From: Methylobacterium gregans
Lineage (GTDB): Bacteria > Pseudomonadota > Alphaproteobacteria > Rhizobiales > Beijerinckiaceae
Length of the DNA stretch: 64,000 nt
Direction of reading: 5' to 3'
NCBI RefSeq assembly: GCF_022179245.1
Contig: NZ_BPQM01000027.1
Location: 1 to 64,000 of the forward strand
Part shown: positions 26,393 through 33,269 of the stretch, one piece after another
How positions within the stretch are numbered: the first letter of the stretch is position 1
How the letters are laid out: every line of letters starts with the position of its first letter
Translations under genes and position numbers: made by a program
The notes under the pieces: model-generated
Database searches by the model: none
What the model was told of the DNA's origin: nothing
What the model saw: the letters and a program-made list of their open reading frames with translations, nothing else

Positions 26393-26983
26393 ATGAGCCT
26401 GCGCTTCGCCTACGCCACCCTGTGCGGCCTGACGCTCGCCGGCCTCGTGCACGTGGCGACCGTGCTGGCGATCCCGCTCCTGTCGGAGACGGACGCGCTC
26501 TCCCGCGCGCGCGCCAGCGAGACCCTCGACCATCCGCAGCCGGTCTACACGGTGGCGACCGCCGCGAACCCGGCCCCGGCCGAGGCGTGGTTGCCGATCC
26601 CCGACCCGGCGGTGGCGGTCGGGGTCTGCGCCTACGACCTCGCGGACGGGCCGCTGCGCGTCTCCGCCCGCACCGGTCCGCTGATGCTCACGCTCGCCGC
26701 TCACGGGCGGCGCGGAGCCTTCTACGCGGTGACCGACCAAGCGGCGGTGCGGGGCGCGCTCGACCTCGTGATCCTCACGCGCGCGCAGTACGACGAGGCG
26801 CTCGCCAACGACGACGAGAACGAGCCGAGCCGCGACGTGCGCATCGTCGCTCCCGACCGCCAGGGCTTCGTGGTGGTGCGGGCCCTGGCCGGCCTGCCGA
26901 GCCAGCGCGCCGCTGCCAACGCGGCGGTGCAGGCGGTCGCCTGCTCCATCGACAGCCAGAGTGAGGAACCGCCCGCGCGGTAG
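26393..26983 (+). CDS. DUF1254-family membrane-anchored protein
   Basis: This 196-residue protein begins with a hydrophobic helix (FAYATLCGLTLAGLVHVATVLAIPLL). The rest resembles the short DUF1254 proteins that accompany DUF1214: DPAVAVGVCAYDLADGPLRVSA, FYAVTDQAAVRGALDLVILTRAQYDEA and DRQGFVVVRALAG. Two cysteines are present. It is the third gene of a tight run with the penicillin-binding protein and DUF1214 and probably acts with the latter. The function is unknown. Confidence 0.8.
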   Translation: MSLRFAYATLCGLTLAGLVHVATVLAIPLLSETDALSRARASETLDHPQPVYTVATAANPAPAEAWLPIPDPAVAVGVCAYDLADGPLRVSARTGPLMLTLAAHGRRGAFYAVTDQAAVRGALDLVILTRAQYDEALANDDENEPSRDVRIVAPDRQGFVVVRALAGLPSQRAAANAAVQAVACSIDSQSEEPPAR

Positions 26984-27813
26984 GGATGTCCGGCGGCGAA
27001 GGCGAGCTCGCGCGCCGGGGCCGTGATCCGGATCCGTAGACCTTCTCCCTACGATGCGACGTACCGCCACAGGAAAGGGCTCGCTCGGCGCTGGACCGGC
27101 GAGCATCGCTGCCGCGCCCTGGGCTGCTCGTCCCGTCCTGTGCCAACGGTCCACGCGCTGACGCGACGCCTCGACTGTCGCCGGGTCATCCGTCTGCATG
27201 CGCGAAGTCCGGGGCTGCCCGGCAGCGAGCATCCGTTTCTTTCGGGCTCAGGGATCATCGCAATTTTTGACAGTCAGGCTCGGTTGTTGCGCCATTTTCG
27301 GCGCTGTAGACAGGCAGGGATGAGGCACGAATGGACCGAAGCAGACGCCGGCAACCGTATTGAGGCCCTGCGCAACCTTCGGCTGCATCAATAGGTCCCA
27401 CGCGAAGAATGCTCCGGCCGAGGGTGCTTTTGCATGTCCAGCAGATTGCGCGAGCACGCCGAAGCACATCAGTTCAATCAACTGCTCAGATCGGCCTCAG
27501 ACCCGGACCGGAACCCGCCGGTCGGTTCGGACGATGCGCCGTCGACCGCGATGCGGCACGACGGGGGCGTGACCCAGACGAAGTCGCGGCTTGCGCGCCA
27601 CGACGCATCGCGCGCCCCTTCGCACGCGAGGCATCATCCGTCCGTGTCGGCAACGGGACCGGAGCAGCGCTTCTACCAGCTGATCCTGACCTGTACGTGC
27701 CTATGAGTCGTGGGGACTGTCGCTCACGGCCTCGGTTCCTGCGGGAGGGCCGGAACGTCATCGCGAATCCATGACGACACGCCCCTCACAGAGCACGATG
27801 CCCGAACCGACCC
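26984..27813. other. Long region without a supported gene
   Basis: About 830 bp. Base composition around 27230-27480 is less GC-rich than the flanks, and short frames run on both strands without ribosome binding sites or recognisable protein motifs. It may hold a decayed gene or mobile-element remnant, but I cannot identify one. The upstream control region of the gene at 27814 must lie near its right end. Confidence 0.4.
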
Positions 27814-28890
27814 GTGAGTTCCCGAGCGTTCCCGGACGCGCCGCCAGGACCGCTCGAAGCAGCGTCGCTGCCCGTAGGACGGACCGTTCCCAACGCCGCC
27901 ATGGTTGAGCCCCGAGGCTCGCGGGACCAGGGCAACGTCGATGCGGGCTCGCGTCTCCCACCGGCACCGTCGCTGTTCAGGCGCTTCCTTCCCCAGATCG
28001 ACCATCGGACGACCGGCGAGGTGCTTCAGCATCCCCGGTTTGCCGAGATGCGCCGCCACTACATCGCGACCACGATGGCGCAGTACGAATTCGCGAACTT
28101 CCCCGGCGGATGGCAGAGCACGATCTACCGCGTCGCGGCGATCGGCGCGATCGTCTGCCTCCACGCCGCCTACGACAGCGCGGATCGCGCGACCTGGCCG
28201 ACGCTCGCCCGCTTCAAGGAAGCCATGGCGACGTTCGGGCTCTCCAGCGCCCGCCAGATCGATGATTTCGTGGCCCGCCTCGTGGAGACGGGATACGTCG
28301 TGCTCGCGCGGGTGGCGACGGACGGCCGCCTGCGGCTTCTCAAGCCGACCGAGCAGCTTCTGGACTGGGATCGTACGGGACTGGCCGGCTATTACGAGGC
28401 CCTGCGGATCCTGTATCCGGATACCGGATACGACCTCCCGGTCGCCCGCGATCGAGAATTCCAGCTGGCGATGCGCAAAGCATCGACCTCGTATTTTCCT
28501 CAGATCGCCGCTTTCATCCGTGAAGACACGGACCTTCTGCCGTTCCTCAGCATGTATCAGGGCGTTCACATCCTCATGCATGTGATCGACCTGAACTTGG
28601 AGCCGCAGTCGCGGCCGGTGCGGGAGCGGGACCTCGCCGGTCTGCAGAGGAGGTTCGGGATCTCGCGGTCCCATATCCGCAACACGCTGTCCACGGCCGA
28701 GGCCGCCGGCCTCATCACCGTGTCCGGCCGGAGCCAGAGACTCATCGCCGCGACTCCGCGCGGCCTTGCCGCGATCGACCGCTTCATCGCCAACACGCTC
28801 GCGTCCCACGATCTCGGCTACCGCATGGCCATCGCGGAGTTCGGACACGCCGCCGACCCTCGGGATCGCCCGGACCGCCCCCAGAGATGA
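27814..28890 (+). CDS. Putative winged-helix DNA-binding protein, function unknown
   Basis: The frame encodes 358 residues from a GTG at 27814; an ATG at 27901 is an alternative because the first ~30 residues look unstructured. The centre is mixed helical (FPGGWQSTIYRVAAIGAIVCLHAAYDS, ATFGLSSARQIDDFVARLVETGYVVL, RLRLLKPTEQLLDW). Near the C-terminus LQRRFGISRSHIRNTLSTAEAAGLI followed by RLIAATPRGLAAIDRF looks like a winged helix-turn-helix with wing. The first segment may be a second one (QIDDFVARLVETGYV). This suggests a transcription regulator. No close family is recognised. It is convergent with the DUF5666 gene. Confidence 0.7.
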   Translation: MSSRAFPDAPPGPLEAASLPVGRTVPNAAMVEPRGSRDQGNVDAGSRLPPAPSLFRRFLPQIDHRTTGEVLQHPRFAEMRRHYIATTMAQYEFANFPGGWQSTIYRVAAIGAIVCLHAAYDSADRATWPTLARFKEAMATFGLSSARQIDDFVARLVETGYVVLARVATDGRLRLLKPTEQLLDWDRTGLAGYYEALRILYPDTGYDLPVARDREFQLAMRKASTSYFPQIAAFIREDTDLLPFLSMYQGVHILMHVIDLNLEPQSRPVRERDLAGLQRRFGISRSHIRNTLSTAEAAGLITVSGRSQRLIAATPRGLAAIDRFIANTLASHDLGYRMAIAEFGHAADPRDRPDRPQR

Positions 28891-28965
28891 CGGGGCCGCT
28901 CCGGGCCAGCGCTTCGCTTCGGCGATCCCGTGCCGGGGCTCCGGATCCCGGCTGAACCGACCGGC

Positions 28966-30267
28966 TCAGCGGCGGCCGCCGCCGAAACCGCCCGGGTTGC
29001 CGCCGAAGCCCGGTCCGCCTCCGCCGGGACCGCCGCCGGGACCGCCCGGCCCTCCGAAGCCGCCCGGATTGCCGCCGAGGCCGAGCCCCGGGCCTCCGGG
29101 TCCGCCAAAGCCGCCGGGCGGGCCAAAGCCCCCGGGTCCGCCCGGGCCGCCTCCGGGGGGCCGCGTATCGATGCGCAATCCTTGCGCAGGTCCAGGGCCG
29201 TACCGGCCCGTGACGTCGCCCCCCGGCCCGTGGCCCGGCAGGCCGCGCAGGTCGAGGCGGTCGCGCTGGAAGCCCGGCCCCTCGAACCGTCCCGGCTCGC
29301 GCGGAGGCTCACGCACCGGAGCGAGGCGATCGTCGACGCGCAGGCGCTCGACCGTCAGGCGCCCGTCCCCCGCCACCTCCGTGGTGAGCACCGCCCGGAC
29401 CGCGCCGGACCGGGGCAGGTTCGCGCCCGGAACGCCCGCGACCGTCAGGCCGGAACCCAGGATCATCCCGCCTTTGCGCCGGCCGATATAGGCCTCGATC
29501 GAGGCGGTCCGGATGCCGGGCGGCAGGCCCGTCTCGGCGGCGTCGGCCACCGCGAGCGAACCGTCCCGCGCCTGCCCGGCGAGAGCGGCGCGGCGCCCAA
29601 CGGGCAGGTGCTCGGCGCCCGTCAGCCGCAGCCCGCCGATCCGCAGCGCGCCGTCCGGCCCGCGCCGGACCGGGCCGGCAACCCGGTCCGGACCCGCCGT
29701 GCGGGGCTCGATCAGGCTCGCCACCACCACCCCATCCGGGCGGCGCAGGCCACTCACCGCGACGCGCTGGCCGACGGTCCAGGACTCTCCCTGCCGAGGG
29801 CCGACCGCGCCGCCCGTCGCGACGCGCTGGCCCAGCACCGTGAGGCTGTCGCGGCCGACCGCCTCGACCGGGCCCACGACCTCGCTCGTCACATCGATGC
29901 GCCGGGTGGCGAGGCCCGTTCCCTCGGACCTCGCCACCACCCGCACCACGTGGCCGACGCGCAGATCCGAGGCGCGGGCCGGGGCACCGTCGATGCGCAC
30001 CGCGACGTCGTCCGGGTAGGCGATGCGCAGGTCGTTCACCACGATCGAGCCGAAGCGCCGGATCGTGCCGATCACCCCCGTGCCGCCGATGCCGCGATCG
30101 CCCTCGCCGGGGGTGTCGGTCGGGCGCGCGCCGGTGCCGCCGATGCCCTGGTCACGGATCGGCGCCTCCTGCGCGGGTGCCCGGCCGGGCAGGAAGGCGG
30201 CGCCGGCAAGTAAGCCGAGGACGTGCCGGCGGCTCGGGCGAAGACTTGGACGGACGTCGCGCGCCAC
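28966..30267 (-). CDS. DUF5666 domain exported protein with Gly/Pro-rich tail
   Basis: This 433-residue protein has a twin-arginine-like signal (SRRHVLGLLAGAAFL, cleaved near APAQ). Several short beta domains follow, including the DUF5666 pattern GIGGTGVIGTIRRFGSIVVNDLRI and repeated units such as VGPVEAVGRDSLTVLGQRV. The last ~65 residues are almost only Gly, Pro, Phe and Asn (GGFGGPGG-type repeats), an extended collagen-like tail. The start is the GTG at 30267, with GGAG seven bases upstream and only 11 bp after the DUF6502 stop, so the two form an operon. The function is unknown; the protein is likely periplasmic. Confidence 0.85.
   Translation of the reverse strand: MARDVRPSLRPSRRHVLGLLAGAAFLPGRAPAQEAPIRDQGIGGTGARPTDTPGEGDRGIGGTGVIGTIRRFGSIVVNDLRIAYPDDVAVRIDGAPARASDLRVGHVVRVVARSEGTGLATRRIDVTSEVVGPVEAVGRDSLTVLGQRVATGGAVGPRQGESWTVGQRVAVSGLRRPDGVVVASLIEPRTAGPDRVAGPVRRGPDGALRIGGLRLTGAEHLPVGRRAALAGQARDGSLAVADAAETGLPPGIRTASIEAYIGRRKGGMILGSGLTVAGVPGANLPRSGAVRAVLTTEVAGDGRLTVERLRVDDRLAPVREPPREPGRFEGPGFQRDRLDLRGLPGHGPGGDVTGRYGPGPAQGLRIDTRPPGGGPGGPGGFGPPGGFGGPGGPGLGLGGNPGGFGGPGGPGGGPGGGGPGFGGNPGGFGGGRR
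28969..29160 (-). repeat. Gly/Pro-rich low-complexity coding repeat
   Basis: Short imperfect units encoding GGFGGPGG, GGNPGGFGG and PGGGPGG tile the 3' end of the DUF5666 gene. The near-pure GGN/CCN codon content makes it prone to slippage. Confidence 0.65.
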
Positions 30268-30278
30268 GCGCCCGCTCC

Positions 30279-31115
30279 TCAACGGGGTCCGGGCGGCGCG
30301 GGCGGGGGCGCCGCCTCGGCGTAGACGTAGAGGCCGAAGTTCCAGCGGTGGTCGCCGCCGGGATCGGTCTGGCAGGCGGCGTGGGCCTCGCGGTTGGCCT
30401 GTTGCAGCGCCTCCATGGCGATCTCGCGGGCCCGCGCCTCGAGCCGCCGGGCGAGATCCTCCGAGAGCCCGTCGTAATGCACCGCCCGTTCCAGGAAGCG
30501 CGGGGACTCGCCCACGATGTTGGCGACGCTCGCCGCGATGTGGTCGTGCAGGTTGCGGCCGAAATAGTAGAGCTGCGGCTCGCCGCCGCCCTTCGGCACG
30601 TAGGCGGCCTCGGCCAGCACGACGCGGTCGGACACGTCGAGACTCGCCAAGCCCCGGTCGAGCCACTCGTCGAGCACGGCGCGCGGGCGCAGATCCCGGG
30701 TGATGCCGGCGACCAGGGCCTCGAAGGAGGGCGCCTCGCCGGGGGCCGAGCGGGGAAGCGGCAGCGGACGTCCCTGCCCGTCCGTGAATCTCGGGTCGGC
30801 GAGCCAGCGGGCGATGATCCGGCTCGTGCGCGAGACCACGGCCGGCACCGCGCTCACCGGCGCGCCCGCGCCGCGCAGGCGCCGCACTTCCTTGCGGTGG
30901 ATGCCGGTGAGCAGCGAGACGCGGCTGTCCGTCTGCTCCTTGCCGGGGAGCGCGAAATCGTACTCGGCCACGTTCACGTAGAGTTCGCGCAGCAGGTTCG
31001 TCAGCGCCGGGAAGGTGATGCCCCGAGCCACGAACAGGCGCACCAGGGGGCGCAGCAGGCGCGCCACGGGCGCGTGCAGGGCCGCGCCTTCCGAGGATGC
31101 GATCTCGTCCGACAT
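30279..31115 (-). CDS. DUF6502 family protein
   Basis: This 278-residue protein matches the DUF6502 family throughout: PVARLLRPLVRLFVARGITFPALTNLLRELYVNVAEYDF, then DSRVSLLTGIHRKEVRRLR, RTSRIIARWLADPRF, and HDHIAASVANIVGESPRFLERAVHYDGLSE. The N-terminal part resembles a helix-turn-helix (TGIHRKEV as recognition helix), hinting at DNA binding; its role is otherwise unknown. A long in-frame upstream extension has no ribosome binding site, so I start at the ATG at 31115. DUF5666 follows after 11 bp, a pairing seen in other Proteobacteria. Repeated GTGGGA motifs lie upstream. Confidence 0.85.
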   Translation of the reverse strand: MSDEIASSEGAALHAPVARLLRPLVRLFVARGITFPALTNLLRELYVNVAEYDFALPGKEQTDSRVSLLTGIHRKEVRRLRGAGAPVSAVPAVVSRTSRIIARWLADPRFTDGQGRPLPLPRSAPGEAPSFEALVAGITRDLRPRAVLDEWLDRGLASLDVSDRVVLAEAAYVPKGGGEPQLYYFGRNLHDHIAASVANIVGESPRFLERAVHYDGLSEDLARRLEARAREIAMEALQQANREAHAACQTDPGGDHRWNFGLYVYAEAAPPPAPPGPR

Positions 31116-31148
31116 GGGCCGGACCTTAGCCTCGAAATCGTGGGCGAC

Positions 31149-31244
31149 AATCCCACAGGGTGCGGGAGCGCACCCGTGCGGCGGGAATTTCCGTTGACGT
31201 GGGATTTTTGCACACGTATTTCTCGCGTGGTCAAATTTCCCACG
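31149..31244. promoter_or_regulatory. Divergent regulatory region with three GTGGGA motifs
   Basis: The GTGGGA(A/T)(A/T)T motif appears three times: inverted at 31149-31156 (AATCCCAC), direct at 31199-31209 (GTGGGATTTTT) and inverted at 31233-31244 (AAATTTCCCACG). A plus-strand promoter TTGACG (31194-31199), 17-bp spacer, TATTTC (31217-31222) overlaps the middle copy. The arrangement looks like operator sites between the DUF6502 gene and a small divergent gene. Confidence 0.5.
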
Positions 31245-31260
31245 AAGCAGGAACCCGGAC

Positions 31261-31578
31261 ATGGTCGAGAGGATCCGTGTGGTCGCCCCGCCCGCTCTGC
31301 CGCCCCTGCGGGACCTCCATCCCTGGTCGGCCCCGCGCGGCCGTACACCCGATGCCGCGCGCCTCGCACGCCTCACCCTGTGCCTGGCCGCCCTCGCCCT
31401 GCCCGTTCTCGGGAGCAAAGCCGCGGATACGGTCCACCGCGGCGGCGTACCGGGAACGAAGCAGGCCACCGCCCTGCCGACCCCCTCCGGCTGGACGGTG
31501 GCTCCCCAGGCCTCCCGAAGCGTCCCGGCGTTTCGGGAGGCCGCCCTCCCCCACCCGGCCGCGGAGCTGATCCGGTGA
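31261..31578 (+). CDS. Small putative exported or membrane protein, unrecognised
   Basis: This 105-residue frame starts at an ATG preceded by AGGAA at eight bases and by a plausible promoter (31194-31222). A single hydrophobic segment (LARLTLCLAALALPVLGS) begins near residue 35 and could be a late signal or anchor. The remainder is Pro/Ala-rich. No family is recognised. Translation signals and promoter are the main support. Its stop overlaps the GTG of a short downstream frame. Confidence 0.45.
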   Translation: MVERIRVVAPPALPPLRDLHPWSAPRGRTPDAARLARLTLCLAALALPVLGSKAADTVHRGGVPGTKQATALPTPSGWTVAPQASRSVPAFREAALPHPAAELIR

Positions 31579-31733
31579 CGACCCCCACGACCGTTATGGG
31601 ACTCGCCGGGCGCCGATCCGGACGCAGCGCCCCCGGCATCGCCGACGATTGCGGGGGCGCCCGGGTGATCGACTTCGCGATCTGTCTGATCCTGGCGGTG
31701 ACCGTGGTCGGCCTGCTGCTCGCGGCGCTCTGA
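31575..31733 (+). CDS. Possible 52-residue single-span membrane peptide
   Basis: A GTG at 31575 overlaps the stop of the previous frame (GTGA) and opens a short frame; an in-frame ATG lies at 31596. The C-terminal half is one hydrophobic helix (VIDFAICLILAVTVVGLLLAAL). The overlap and the clear membrane helix are the only evidence. Confidence 0.35.
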   Translation: MTTPTTVMGLAGRRSGRSAPGIADDCGGARVIDFAICLILAVTVVGLLLAAL

Positions 31734-32111
31734 GGCCGCGCGCATCCCAGCGGCCGCACCGTGCGGCCCCAACACGAGACGCAGATCCATGCTGAGAACC
31801 CTTCCGGCCGCCCGCGCGGGCCTGGACCGGGCTCAATGTCGGCGTGAACGTGGCTACGGGCTCGGAGGCGGCTTCACCGACCCCACCTAAGGCACCGCGA
31901 CCGGCAGCGGGGGGCGGCTTCGTCGGCGGCGGCCAGCAGGCTCCCGTGCCGGAACGGTGTGCGCCGAAGGCTGTAGCGTCCATCCCCGGTCGCCGAAAGC
32001 GGAAGTCAGTCGGTTCGACCGCTAAGTCTTCTTCCGCGGGACGCGACGCTTGTCGGACGCATCGGCCGATCCATCTCGGCGGGCGGGTGTTGCGATGAAC
32101 GGGGCCCAGCC
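31734..32111. other. Gap upstream of the phospholipase A2-like gene
   Basis: About 380 bp of GC-rich DNA. I see no supported gene, tRNA or convincing hairpin here. Confidence 0.35.
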
Positions 32112-32486
32112 TTGACCGTTTCCGGATTCCTGCAGCGGGCCTTGCTCACCTGCGCCTTCGCGGGCGCCCTCGCGCCGGCTGGCTGGGCACAGGAGCCGCC
32201 GCGGATCAACGCCGGCCGCGGCAGCTTCCTGATCCACGGCAATTTCTGCGGTCCCGGCAATCGGGGCCCGGGCTACCCGCCGATCGACGCGCTCGACCTC
32301 GCCTGCGCCCGGCACGACGCCTGCTCGCCCCCGCTCGCCTCGGGGCGCTTGGCGGCCTGCGCCTGCCACGACCGCCTCCATGCCGAGGCGGACTTGGTCG
32401 CCCGGAATCCCGGCACGCTGCCGTCGCTGCGGGACACCGCGCGCTTCGTCTCGGACTTCGCCCTGGCGCTGCCCTGCGACCCGTGA
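32112..32486 (+). CDS. Phospholipase A2-like exported protein
   Basis: This 124-residue protein has a signal peptide (LLTCAFAGALAPAGWAQ). The mature part resembles small bacterial phospholipase A2 folds: a glycine-rich loop NFCGPGNRGPGYPPIDALD, the His-Asp active-site helix LACARHDACS, and a second helix ACACHDRLHAEAD with Asp. Six cysteines suggest disulfides. The start is a TTG at 32112, since the nearby ATG is out of frame and closed; this is uncertain. If active it would cleave fatty acyl chains from phospholipids outside the cytoplasm, probably with calcium. Confidence 0.65.
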   Translation: MTVSGFLQRALLTCAFAGALAPAGWAQEPPRINAGRGSFLIHGNFCGPGNRGPGYPPIDALDLACARHDACSPPLASGRLAACACHDRLHAEADLVARNPGTLPSLRDTARFVSDFALALPCDP

Positions 32487-32497
32487 GAACGTCGAAG

Positions 32498-32522
32498 AGC
32501 CCGGCGCCGTCGGCACCGGGCT
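32498..32522. terminator. Hairpin between convergent genes
   Basis: AGCCCGGCGCC (32498-32508) pairs with GGCACCGGGCT (32512-32522) over a 3-nt loop. One position mismatches on the plus strand and forms a wobble on the minus strand, so it fits best as the grpE terminator. It lies between the stops of the phospholipase-like gene and grpE. Confidence 0.55.
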
Positions 32523-32549
32523 CCCGTCATGCGCGCGTCCGGGGGCAGG

Positions 32550-33185
32550 TCAGCCGGCGTCGGTCGGGTTCGCGGGCGCCTTCGGGCCGCCCTTGGAGAC
32601 GCCCACCAGCGCCGGGCGCAGCACCCGCTCGCCGATGACGTAGCCGGATTGAACCACCTGCACCACGGTGCCGTTCGGGACCTCCGTGTTCGGCACCTCG
32701 AACATCGCCTGGTGGCGGTTCGGGTCGAAGCGCTGGCCCTGCGGCTCGACGGCCTTCACGCCGTGGCGCTCCAGGGTCTTGGCGAGGTCGCGCTCGGTCA
32801 GCTCGATACCCTCGATCAGCCCCTTGAGCGCCCCCTCCGCGCCGGCGCGGGCCTCGGCCGGCACGCTCTCCAGGGCGCGGCGGACGTTGTCGGCGACGTT
32901 CAGCATGTCGCGGGCGAAGTTCGTCACCGCGTAGGTGCGCGCGTCCGCGACCTCGCGCTCGGTGCGGCGGCGCAGGTTCTCCATCTCGGCGAGCGTGCGC
33001 AGCGCCCGGTCCTTGAACTCGTCGCGCTCGGCCGTGAGGGCGGCGAGGGCCTCCGCCTGCGGGTTCGCCTCGGCCGGCTGGGCCGCTTCGGCATGCGTTC
33101 CAGCATGAGCCCCGTTCTGGGGCGCGGCGCCGTCCGCGGCCTCGTTCCGGCGCGGGTCGTCATGCTGCATGTCGTTGCTCGTCAT
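32550..33185 (-). CDS. grpE: Nucleotide exchange factor GrpE
   Basis: GrpE releases ADP from DnaK in the cytoplasmic Hsp70 cycle. This protein of 211 residues has a disordered Ala/Glu N-terminus, the long coiled-coil helix ([33 protein letters not shown]), and the beta head with the hallmark [19 protein letters not shown] and [23 protein letters not shown]. Length and motifs are normal. No hrcA is seen upstream; glnD lies upstream on the same strand after about 85 bp. A hairpin follows the stop. Confidence 0.97.
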   Translation of the reverse strand: MTSNDMQHDDPRRNEAADGAAPQNGAHAGTHAEAAQPAEANPQAEALAALTAERDEFKDRALRTLAEMENLRRRTEREVADARTYAVTNFARDMLNVADNVRRALESVPAEARAGAEGALKGLIEGIELTERDLAKTLERHGVKAVEPQGQRFDPNRHQAMFEVPNTEVPNGTVVQVVQSGYVIGERVLRPALVGVSKGGPKAPANPTDAG

Positions 33186-33269
33186 GGCGTTTCAGTCGTG
33201 GTGATGTGCGGGGTCGCCGCTGATATCAGGCCGGCGGGCCTTGAAATCAACCCGCGGCGGCCGGGCCGC

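Noticed and set aside
27248-27481. Possible remnant of a mobile element on the minus strand
   Set aside because: The 77-codon frame has no transposase motif and no terminal repeats could be found.
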